A stretch of DNA of 38,224 bases from Clostridiales bacterium (GTDB taxonomy: Bacteria > Bacillota > Clostridia > Christensenellales > Borkfalkiaceae). The notes under the pieces are model-generated. The model did no database searches, was not told where the DNA came from, and was given only the letters and a program-made list of their open reading frames with translations. Shown in pieces: positions 17,856-24,326 of the stretch. Every line of letters starts with the position of its first letter. Within the stretch, counting starts at the first letter, position 1. The stretch is from assembly GCA_015069565.1 (NCBI GenBank), contig SVIJ01000009.1, positions 1 through 38,224 of the forward strand, written 5' to 3'. Both the position numbers and the translations under genes were made by a program.

Positions 17856-18551
17856 TTACGCCGTTTTGTCGTTTTCCGTACCGCGAAGCATCACTACAAG
17901 CGGCAAAAGCACGCCGCCGATCGCGTTCCCCACAATGGACAAAAGGATATATCCAAGCACGTGCCAGGAAACTTCGCCCAAGAAATAGAAGTACAGCATA
18001 TTCGCCACAGAGTGGTCAAAGCCGCAAAAGGCAAACACAACGATGGGCAAGATCACCCCGACCGTTGTCGAAAGCCCCTTGACGGGCGCATAGTGGGACG
18101 CCCAAATGGACATCGTAATCAAGATTCCGCAAAGCACACCCGAGCAAAGCGCGTTCAGCGCCCACGTATCCGAGTGCAATTTTCCGCCGATAAGCTTGAC
18201 CGCTTCCAGGCTCACTTCCGCATAGATCGGCGAGAAGGTGAGAAGCACCGCCACCACCGCAACGCCCAAGGCATTGCAAAGAAAGCACACGGGCAGCTTC
18301 CACATATTCTTAACGCCCATTTTCGGGATCGCGGCAACCATTCCTGTAAACAGCCGCATATCAAAACTGATGATGGCGTACATCCCCAGCGAGAACAAGA
18401 GTCCGCCAAGAATTTTTCCATAGCCGCCACCCATTCTGCTTGCGGAGATAAGCGACGCAGTACCGCCGATTCCGACGGCAATCCCTGCAAACACCGCCAT
18501 CAGGCAAAAGACGATTAGCTCTCTTGCCGTCATTTTTTCCATTTGTTTCAT
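17856..18551 (-). CDS. Formate/nitrite transporter (FNT) family channel
   Basis: The protein has 231 residues with about six hydrophobic segments. The FNT hallmark appears as FCGFDHSVANM near residue 175, including the central pore His, and an early GGTASL segment matches the first conserved motif. FNT channels move formate, nitrite, hydrosulfide or related small monovalent acids across the inner membrane. In an anaerobe formate export or uptake is the likeliest use, but no pyruvate formate-lyase or other pathway gene adjoins it. The start follows AAGGGTG. It lies 32 nt after yebC, so it may be co-transcribed with it and the RNA methyltransferase. Confidence 0.92.
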   Translation of the reverse strand: MKQMEKMTARELIVFCLMAVFAGIAVGIGGTASLISASRMGGGYGKILGGLLFSLGMYAIISFDMRLFTGMVAAIPKMGVKNMWKLPVCFLCNALGVAVVAVLLTFSPIYAEVSLEAVKLIGGKLHSDTWALNALCSGVLCGILITMSIWASHYAPVKGLSTTVGVILPIVVFAFCGFDHSVANMLYFYFLGEVSWHVLGYILLSIVGNAIGGVLLPLVVMLRGTENDKTA

Positions 18552-18583
18552 CGTTTCACCCTTATTCGTAGTACCCTTGGCGA

Positions 18584-19375
18584 TTATTCTTCGTCGTCAG
18601 GAATTTCTACGTTGTGATAAACGTTTTGTACGTCGTCGTTGTCTTCCAGCGCGTCGATCATCTTCAAGAAGGTTTCCAGCTTATCCTTCGGAAGCTCGAT
18701 ACGGCTGTTGGGAATCATTGCGATTTCCGCCTGCACGAACTTGATCTTGTCTTCTTCTTCGTCGTTTCTTCTGCCCTTAGGCGCAGCAGCAACGAGCTCC
18801 TTGTTCTTTTCTTCCAAATACTTTCTCACGTCGGAGAATGCTTCGGGAGTGGTGAAGATTTCGTAAACGTCGTCGTCCGCGATAACGTCGTCAGCGCCTG
18901 CTTCCAGTGCGTATTCGGTCATCGTATCTTCGTCGAGCTCCACCGTCCTTTCTACAACGATGTAGCCCTTGTTTTCGAAGTTGTACGAAACGCAGCCCGT
19001 TTGACCCATCGAGCCGCCGTGCTTGGAAAGGATTGCACGTACGTCGCCTGCGGTACGGTTTACGTTATCCGTCAAGGTCGCGATGATTACTGCCGAACCC
19101 GCAACGCCGTACCCTTCGTAGGTGAGTTCCTTATAATCAGTGCCGTTCATTTCACCGCTCGCTTTTTTGATCGAACGCTGAATGTTGTCGTTGGGCATAT
19201 TTGCCGCCTTAGCCTTTGCGATGATATCCGCAAGCTTGCTGTTCGTTTCAGGGTTGGGGTTGGACTTCGCCGCTACCGCAATTTCTCTGCCGAGCTTGGT
19301 GAAAATTCTACCCTTCGCCGCGTCAGCCTTACCCTTTTTTGCTTGTATGTTATGCCATTTGCTATGTCCAGACAT
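18584..19375 (-). CDS. yebC: YebC/PmpR/TACO1 family regulatory protein
   Basis: The protein has 263 residues. It starts with the hallmark MSGHSKWHNIQAKKGKAD and contains MPNDNIQRSIKKASGE and the conserved GPGGVA-type segment as YEGYGVAGSAVIIATLTDN. Family members act as transcription regulators, or as translation factors that relieve stalling at proline runs. AAGGAGAAAAAAT precedes the ATG. The C-terminal extension is rich in Asp and Glu. It sits between the TrmH-type methyltransferase (36 nt gap) and the FNT gene (32 nt gap). Confidence 0.96.
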   Translation of the reverse strand: MSGHSKWHNIQAKKGKADAAKGRIFTKLGREIAVAAKSNPNPETNSKLADIIAKAKAANMPNDNIQRSIKKASGEMNGTDYKELTYEGYGVAGSAVIIATLTDNVNRTAGDVRAILSKHGGSMGQTGCVSYNFENKGYIVVERTVELDEDTMTEYALEAGADDVIADDDVYEIFTTPEAFSDVRKYLEEKNKELVAAAPKGRRNDEEEDKIKFVQAEIAMIPNSRIELPKDKLETFLKMIDALEDNDDVQNVYHNVEIPDDEE

Positions 19376-19411
19376 ATTTTTTCTCCTTATCTTCCAACCG
19401 AAAAGGTCAGG

Positions 19412-20170
19412 TTAATCTTCTATCATTTTTTCTTTTGCAAGCACGTACATGGAAATGCCTGCCGCCACTGCCGCGTTCAAGCTTTCCTGCGTCGCTCGCA
19501 TCGGGATTTTTACCGTGTGCCGAGCCGCCTCCCTCACTTCGTCCGAAATCCCGTTCGCCTCATTGCCGATCACAAGTGCGAACTGCTTGGGCGGCGTGAA
19601 CGAGAACACGTTTACCCCACCCATGTCCGCAACGACGAGCGAAACGTCCGCTTCTTTCAATACAGACAAAATATCCGCGCGGTCCGCGATATAGAGCTTG
19701 GTAAAGAACACGCCGCTCATGCTCGCCCTTACGCTTTTGGGGGAAAACGGGTCGGTACACTCTCTCGTCAAATACAGTTCGTCGTAGCCTGCCGCGTTCG
19801 CGGTACGGATGATCGCGCCCATATTGCCAGGGTCAGCCACACCGTCCAAGAAAAGACAGTTCCCCTTCGGCGCGCACAACGGACGTACGGGCGTTTTCAC
19901 CCTGCAAAGCACCCCTTGCGGCGTTTTTTCGTCCGAAAGGTGACGCATTACGTCCTGAGAAACGATCACCAGCTTGTCCTCGTCCACAGGGAAAGGCAAC
20001 GAAACGCCGTCGGTGACGAATATCTTTTCAACGGTCATACCGCCCGAAAGACATTCTTCCGCCATCTTTCTGCCTTCCACCAAGAACGCTCCGAGCTGCT
20101 TCCTGCCCTTTTTCTCTTTTAAGGTCGCCGTTTCTTTGACGAGTGGATTGTTTTTGGAAGTGATAATCAT
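19412..20170 (-). CDS. TrmH/SpoU family rRNA or tRNA 2'-O-methyltransferase
   Basis: The 252-residue product starts at the ATG at 20170 (MIITSKNNPLVKE), the usual family beginning; the longer frame adds 21 unlikely residues. An N-terminal substrate-binding domain (GAFLVEGRKM) is followed by SPOUT motifs: VADPGNMGAIIRTANAAG, LVIGNEANGISDEV and IPMRATQESLNAAVAAGI. It uses S-adenosylmethionine to methylate a ribose in RNA; B. subtilis YsgA, also near the rplT region, is a similar case. The site cannot be read from sequence. The ribosome binding site is weak. Probably the first gene of a unit with yebC and the FNT gene. Confidence 0.92.
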   Translation of the reverse strand: MIITSKNNPLVKETATLKEKKGRKQLGAFLVEGRKMAEECLSGGMTVEKIFVTDGVSLPFPVDEDKLVIVSQDVMRHLSDEKTPQGVLCRVKTPVRPLCAPKGNCLFLDGVADPGNMGAIIRTANAAGYDELYLTRECTDPFSPKSVRASMSGVFFTKLYIADRADILSVLKEADVSLVVADMGGVNVFSFTPPKQFALVIGNEANGISDEVREAARHTVKIPMRATQESLNAAVAAGISMYVLAKEKMIED

Positions 20171-20315
20171 AATACTCAAAACACGCGAAGCTTTATTTGC
20201 CGTAGGAAAATACAAGCAAGACGCGAAGAACACGGCTTTTTTGATGGGAGCGTACTACCTGTACGCGACCAAAAAAAAAGGTGATTTCGACAAAGTATTG
20301 CGCCGTATTTTATAG
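20160..20315 (+). CDS. Possible small protein (51 aa), divergent from the TrmH-type gene
   Basis: A GTG start at 20160 gives a short frame ending at 20315. Unlike the antisense shadows around it, its downstream part reads like a real protein (KYKQDAKNTAFLMGAYYLY, then KKKGDFDKVLRRIL). It is followed 10 nt later by the terminator at 20325-20358, which also works in this direction. There is no good Shine-Dalgarno sequence, and its first codons overlap the start of the TrmH-type gene. I do not recognise a family. Confidence 0.25.
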   Translation: MIIIILKTREALFAVGKYKQDAKNTAFLMGAYYLYATKKKGDFDKVLRRIL

Positions 20316-20324
20316 GCAAAATGG

Positions 20325-20358
20325 AAAAAGCCTTTTCGCTCAGCAAAAAAGGCTTTTC
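20325..20358. terminator. Bidirectional terminator between rplT and the TrmH-type gene
   Basis: A perfect 11-bp stem, AAAAGCCTTTT with AAAAGGCTTTT (20326-20336 and 20347-20357), is followed by T-runs on both strands. On the minus strand it closes the infC-rpmI-rplT operon 12 nt past rplT. On the plus strand it would close the possible small gene ending at 20315. Confidence 0.85.
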
Positions 20359-20369
20359 ATAATCAAAAC

Positions 20370-20720
20370 TTAGAGAGCCGCTTTCGCCTTCTCTACGAGC
20401 GCCGTGAATGCCGCCGCATCGTTTACCGCAAGGTCAGCAAGCACCTTTCTGTTCAGGTTGATGCCCGCCTTGGAAAGGCCGAACATGAACTTGCTGTAGG
20501 AAAGACCGTTGAGTCTTGCCGCCGCATTGATTCTTGCGATCCAGAGTTTTCTGAAATCTCTCTTTCTTCTACGACGTCCGATGAACGCATAGTTCAAGGA
20601 CTTCATAACAGCTTGTCTTGCGATTCTGTAAGACTTGCTCTTGTTGCCAAAGTAGCCTTTGGACAGCTTAAAAATCTTTCTACGCTTCTTAACAGCGTTT
20701 ACTGCTCTTTTAATACGCAT
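20370..20720 (-). CDS. rplT: 50S ribosomal protein L20
   Basis: The protein has 116 residues, the usual length. It starts [19 protein letters not shown] and contains [20 protein letters not shown], highly conserved in L20. It binds 23S rRNA early in 50S assembly. It is the last gene of infC-rpmI-rplT. In Bacillota L20 represses this operon by binding the leader, and a leader with an attenuator is present at 21533-21660. Confidence 0.98.
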   Translation of the reverse strand: MRIKRAVNAVKKRRKIFKLSKGYFGNKSKSYRIARQAVMKSLNYAFIGRRRRKRDFRKLWIARINAAARLNGLSYSKFMFGLSKAGINLNRKVLADLAVNDAAAFTALVEKAKAAL

Positions 20721-20738
20721 AACTTAAATCCTCCTTCC

Positions 20739-20939
20739 TTATTTCTTGTAGGGCATCATACTTTTTACGGTATTTTCCTGAGTCGAAGAAACAAGAGTGC
20801 TTTGACGCAAATGTCTTCTTCTTTTGCTGGTCTTGGTTTCTGCTTTGTGGTTCTTACCGCTGTGGGGTCTATTTACCTTACCCGAACCGGTGAGCCAGAA
20901 ACGCTTTTTCGTACTGCTGTGAGTTTTCTGTTTAGGCAT
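20739..20939 (-). CDS. rpmI: 50S ribosomal protein L35
   Basis: The protein has 66 residues. It begins MPKQKTHSSTKKRFWLTGSG and contains HKAETKTSKRRRHLR, as in L35. It is the middle gene of infC-rpmI-rplT, 18 nt before rplT. Confidence 0.98.
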   Translation of the reverse strand: MPKQKTHSSTKKRFWLTGSGKVNRPHSGKNHKAETKTSKRRRHLRQSTLVSSTQENTVKSMMPYKK

Positions 20940-21007
20940 ATATTTATCCTCCGAATATTTTTTTCTAATGGAATATCTTCAACGCGGCAATGCGCGCTAA
21001 ATACGAA

Positions 21008-21517
21008 TTATTTTGCAGGGGAAAGAATCATCAAGATATTTCTTCCTTCGGTGACGGGCGCTTTGTCCATAACCGCTTTCCCGCCGAGCATTTCGAAGAA
21101 ACGCTTCATAACGTCCACACCCATGGATGCGTGCGCTTGCTGACGGCCGCGCATTCTGATGGAAACCTTTACCTTGTTTCCGTCTTGCAGCATTTCCACC
21201 GTTTTCTTTGCCTTTACCTGCAAATCACCCACGTCGATCGTCATCGAAAGATACATTTCTTTGATTTCGATCACCTTTTGATTTTTGCGGTTTTCCTTTT
21301 CACGCTTCGCCTGCTCGAACTTGAACTTACCATAGTTCATAATCTTGCATACAGGGGGTACGGCATTCGGGGAGATCTTTACAAGATCCAAATCCTCTTC
21401 TTCGGCAAGACGCAATGCCTCTGCCGCGCTCATAATCCCGAGCTGTTCGCCGTCTGCGGAAATGACTCTTACTTCCTTATCACGGATATCACCGTTGATT
21501 TGATGTTGGTCTTTAAT
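21008..21517 (-). CDS. infC: Translation initiation factor IF-3 with a probable AUU start codon
   Basis: Starting at the ATT at 21517 gives 169 residues, beginning (M)KDQHQINGDIRDKEVRVIS, the usual IF-3 N-terminus; GAGG lies 9 nt upstream. The longer ATG-started frame (21577) would translate straight through the leader terminator hairpin (21543-21566) and is rejected. The N-domain (LRLAEEEDLDLVKISPNAVPP) and C-domain (KVKVSIRMRGRQQAH) are complete. IF-3 discriminates against non-AUG starts, so an AUU start gives autoregulation, known for infC in E. coli and seen widely. First gene of infC-rpmI-rplT. Confidence 0.93.
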   Translation of the reverse strand: MKDQHQINGDIRDKEVRVISADGEQLGIMSAAEALRLAEEEDLDLVKISPNAVPPVCKIMNYGKFKFEQAKREKENRKNQKVIEIKEMYLSMTIDVGDLQVKAKKTVEMLQDGNKVKVSIRMRGRQQAHASMGVDVMKRFFEMLGGKAVMDKAPVTEGRNILMILSPAK

Positions 21518-21532
21518 GGTCGTGTACCTCGC

Positions 21533-21660
21533 AAAAAAATAATGGGTTGCCAGCATAAGCAACCCATCAAAAGCCATTTTTACAGTTTCCCCCGTAAAAA
21601 ATCACTATTGAGCCGCACAACCTAATCGGGCGGCGAGAAGGATTACTTCTGCTTAGCTTT
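21533..21660 (-). promoter_or_regulatory. L20-type leader with attenuator terminator upstream of infC
   Basis: The minus-strand transcript from the promoter at 21664-21692 first forms small hairpins (AGAAG-UAAUC-CUUCU and a GCCGC/GCGGC pair). It then forms an intrinsic terminator, TGGGTTGC paired with GCAACCCA (21543-21550 with 21559-21566), followed by a run of seven T, just before the infC ribosome binding site. In Bacillota a leader at this place binds L20 and causes premature termination. Assignment to the L20 leader family is by position and layout; a covariance model search would confirm it. Confidence 0.78.
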
Positions 21661-21663
21661 AAT

Positions 21664-21692
21664 ATATTAACACACCCAAACGGGATTGTCAA
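21664..21692 (-). promoter_or_regulatory. Promoter of infC-rpmI-rplT
   Basis: On the minus strand TTGACA (21687-21692), a 17-nt spacer and TAATAT (21664-21669), with an extended TGT before the -10. Confidence 0.75.
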
Positions 21693-21803
21693 GCGATTTT
21701 TTACAGTTTTTTAATTTTTTTTAAGGCTATGTCACAACAAACGATTGATTAGCAACATTCTCTATTTTTTGCAATTTGACGAGTGTTGGATAAAGCCTTT
21801 TGA

Positions 21804-23711
21804 TTAAAACGCCGTTTTTTCTGCGATGTCGGAAAGAACAGTTGCGATGAACTCGTCGGCATTGATCGCGCCCATATCCCCTTTATCTCTACGACGAACG
21901 GCAACCTGCCCTGCTTCCATTTCTTTTTCGCCAACAACGAGCATATAAGGCACTTTTTCCATCTGCGCTTCGCGGATCTTGTAGCCGATCTTTTCGCTTC
22001 TGTCGTCCACCTTCACGCGGATGCCCTTTTCTTTCATTTGCGCCGCCAAAGCGTTTGCATATTCCACCTGTCTATCGGTGATAGGCAGAATTTTTACCTG
22101 CAACGGCGAAAGCCATACGGGGAACTTCCCTGCAAAGTGTTCGATGAGAATACCGATGAAGCGTTCGATCGAACCGAATACTACGCGGTGTACCATAATC
22201 GGTCTGTGCTTTGCGCCGTCCTCGCCGACGTATTCCATTTCAAAGCGCTGGGGAAGCTGGAAGTCGAGCTGAATCGTACCGCATTGCCACGTTCTGCCGA
22301 TGCTGTCTTCCAAATGGAAGTCGATCTTCGGCCCGTAGAACGCGCCGTCCCCTTCGTTGACAACGTATTCAAAGCCCATATCGTCCAAAGCGGAACGCAA
22401 AGCGTCGGTTGCTACTTCCCAGTCTTCGTCGCTGCCCATACTGTTTTCAGGACGGGTAGAAAGCTCTACGTGGTACTTGAACCCAAACAGCGTATATACT
22501 TCGTTGATCAAGCGAACAACGCCCTTGATTTCGTCCTTGATTTGTTCACGCGTCATAAAGATGTGCGCGTCGTCCTGCGTGAAGCAACGAACGCGGAACA
22601 AGCCGTGAAGCTGACCCGATTTTTCGTGACGGTGTACCGTACCAAGCTCGCCCATACGGATAGGCAAATCCTTATAGCTGTGCGGTTCGTTCTTGTAGAC
22701 AAGAACGCCGCCAGGGCAGTTCATAGGCTTGATTGCGAAATCTTCTTCGTCCACCTTCGTCGTGTACATATTGTCACGGTAGTGATACCAGTGCCCCGAC
22801 GTTTCCCAAAGGGAACGGTTGAGCATGATGGGCGTATTCACTTCTACGTACCCGTCACGCGTATGGATTTGACGCCAGTAGTCGATGAGCTGGTTCTTCA
22901 AAATCATACCGTTGGGCAGGAAGAAAGGCAAGCCCTTGCCTTCGTTCATGATTGCAAAGAGTTTGAGCTCCTTACCAAGCTTCGTATGGTCGCGCTTCTT
23001 CGCTTCTTCGAGCATAGTGAAGTACGCTTCCATTTCGTCCTTCTTGGCAAACGCCGTACCGTAAATACGGGTGAGCATCTTGTTGTGCTCGTCGCCGCGC
23101 CAGTACGCGCCTGCAACGCTCGTCAAACGGAACGCCTTGATCTTGCCCGTCGTCGGCATATGCGGGCCGCGGCAAAGGTCGGTAAAGCCGCCCTGCTTAT
23201 AGAAAGAGATCACCGAGCCTTCGGGAAGGTCGTTGATGAGCTCCACTTTATAGTCTTCGCTGTATTCGCTCATGAGCGCAACCGCTTCTTCCTTGGGAAG
23301 AGTAAAGCGTTCGATGGGCAAATTGCTCTTGATGATCTTCTGCATTTCCGCTTCGATCTTCGCAAGATCGGTCTGCGCGATGGGGGTGACGAAATCGACG
23401 TCGTAATAGAAGCCGTTGTCGATCACGGGGCCGATTGCCAGCTTGCAGGTGGGATAGATCGTCTTGATCGCCTGCGCCAAAACGTGCGCGCAGGTATGGC
23501 GATAAACTTGCAAGCCTTCCTTGTCCTTCAAGGTGACAATTTCAAGGCTATCCCCTTCTTGGAGCACCGTAGACAAGTCCACAAGTGCGCCGTTGACCTT
23601 TGCACAGATTGCATTTCTCGCCAAGCCTTCAGAAATCGCCATCGCCGCCTGCATACAAGTAGCGTTTTCTTCCACCGCCAAAGCGTCGCCGCTCTTCAAA
23701 TAAATGTTCAT
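21804..23711 (-). CDS. thrS: Threonyl-tRNA synthetase
   Basis: The protein has 635 residues, full length. The N-terminal TGS domain (about 1-60) is followed by the editing domain with CAHVLAQAIK, the class II catalytic core (PMNCPGGVLVYKN with the zinc Cys, FRVRCFTQDDAHIF, the GSIERFIGILIEH motif 3) and the anticodon-binding domain (VDDRSEKIGYKIREAQMEKVPYMLVVG). It charges tRNA-Thr and hydrolyses Ser-tRNA-Thr. The start has AAGGAGAATATT before it. Expression is controlled by the T-box at 23963-24180. No clear terminator was seen between its stop and the infC promoter, so some read-through into infC is possible. Confidence 0.98.
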   Translation of the reverse strand: MNIYLKSGDALAVEENATCMQAAMAISEGLARNAICAKVNGALVDLSTVLQEGDSLEIVTLKDKEGLQVYRHTCAHVLAQAIKTIYPTCKLAIGPVIDNGFYYDVDFVTPIAQTDLAKIEAEMQKIIKSNLPIERFTLPKEEAVALMSEYSEDYKVELINDLPEGSVISFYKQGGFTDLCRGPHMPTTGKIKAFRLTSVAGAYWRGDEHNKMLTRIYGTAFAKKDEMEAYFTMLEEAKKRDHTKLGKELKLFAIMNEGKGLPFFLPNGMILKNQLIDYWRQIHTRDGYVEVNTPIMLNRSLWETSGHWYHYRDNMYTTKVDEEDFAIKPMNCPGGVLVYKNEPHSYKDLPIRMGELGTVHRHEKSGQLHGLFRVRCFTQDDAHIFMTREQIKDEIKGVVRLINEVYTLFGFKYHVELSTRPENSMGSDEDWEVATDALRSALDDMGFEYVVNEGDGAFYGPKIDFHLEDSIGRTWQCGTIQLDFQLPQRFEMEYVGEDGAKHRPIMVHRVVFGSIERFIGILIEHFAGKFPVWLSPLQVKILPITDRQVEYANALAAQMKEKGIRVKVDDRSEKIGYKIREAQMEKVPYMLVVGEKEMEAGQVAVRRRDKGDMGAINADEFIATVLSDIAEKTAF

Positions 23712-23747
23712 AATATTCTCCTTATACCTTTCGTATATTTTTTAGCT

Positions 23748-23962
23748 GTGTGAATTGATTTGTAAAACAAATCGTGAATTACATACTGCGTATGCGTGAA
23801 TTGCATTTTTCAAACGCGTGAATTGACGGCTTTGCCGTCGTTGCGGAATTTTTTAATATAGCCATAACGCAAGGTCCTACCTTGCAATTCACGTTTTCGC
23901 AAGAAAACATTTCACGTCCGCAAGACAATTCACGAACGCTCACGGCGTTCATTCGCTTTCAC
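23748..23962. repeat. Mosaic of small hairpins joined by a repeated GTGAATT / AATTCAC heptamer, in the thrS 5' UTR
   Basis: On the plus strand GTGAATT recurs at 23750, 23774, 23796 and 23818 (24, 22, 22 nt apart). Each is followed by a short unit, of which 23757-23773, 23782-23794 and 23825-23839 are clear palindromes of different sequence. The right half has the inverse heptamer (AATTCAC at 23886, ATTTCAC at 23909, AATTCAC at 23927) with different hairpins at 23893-23908, 23916-23926 and 23934-23950. The whole block is roughly a large inverted repeat around about 23855. It lies between the T-box terminator and thrS. The family is not recognised. Confidence 0.8.
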
Positions 23963-24180
23963 AAAAAAAGCCCTTAAATGCCCTTCGCAGGGCATTTAAG
24001 GACGCAATAACTTCGTTGCGCGGTTCCACCTTAATTGCTGCAAGCCGCCGCCTGCAACCACTTTCCGCCTATTCAAATGTACCGAACGCAAAGTGGTTTC
24101 AACTCGTTTCGTAGCTATTCGCCTTGCAGCCAAGGAGCGAACTCTCTGTAAACCCGTAAACGTGCCTACTTGTCTTTACG
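23963..24180 (-). promoter_or_regulatory. Threonine T-box leader riboswitch of thrS
   Basis: The conserved T-box AAGGTGGAACCGCG is at 24019-24032 (minus strand). It is followed by a terminator with a perfect 12-bp stem (23972-23983 with 23990-24001) and seven T. Stem I is recognisable: its base pairs GCGTAAAG with CTTTGCGT, AGTA lies on the 5' side of the specifier loop, and an AGAGAG motif follows. The specifier loop reads GAAACCA with ACC (Thr) at 24095-24097, matching the downstream gene. Uncharged tRNA-Thr should stabilise the antiterminator and turn on thrS. Confidence 0.95.
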
Positions 24181-24186
24181 CTATTT

Positions 24187-24215
24187 ATTCTACTCCGTTT
24201 TTTTTCCTTTGTCAA
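24187..24215 (-). promoter_or_regulatory. Promoter of the thrS T-box transcript
   Basis: On the minus strand TTGACA (24210-24215), a 17-nt spacer and TAGAAT (24187-24192). The inferred start is about 24180, at the foot of T-box stem I. Confidence 0.85.
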
Positions 24216-24259
24216 CCTTTTTATATACCTATAAGAAAACTTTTTCACCGTCAAATTGC

Positions 24260-24288
24260 TTGACATATTTTTCCGCGTTCTATATAAT
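24260..24288 (+). promoter_or_regulatory. Consensus promoter of leuS
   Basis: TTGACA (24260-24265), a 17-nt spacer and TATAAT (24283-24288): a perfect sigma-A consensus. It is divergent from and about 45 nt away from the thrS promoter. The leader is only about 30 nt, so leuS has no T-box here. Confidence 0.93.
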
Positions 24289-24326
24289 AGAATGGACTAT
24301 TATATTTTAGGACAGGTATTTAAGCT

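Noticed and set aside
18614-20122. 502-codon plus-strand open frame
   Set aside because: Antisense to yebC and the TrmH-type gene; runs across two real genes and their intergenic gap.
21578-21803. A thrS terminator or hidden gene between thrS and infC
   Set aside because: No stem followed by a T-run was found on the minus strand and no coding frame with a start signal; only the infC promoter and leader were supported.
22038-23753. 571-codon plus-strand open frame
   Set aside because: Antisense to thrS, which is unmistakable.
23748-23962. CRISPR array in the thrS leader
   Set aside because: The repeated heptamer is too short, the inserts are palindromes rather than spacers, orientation flips in the middle, and no cas gene is present.
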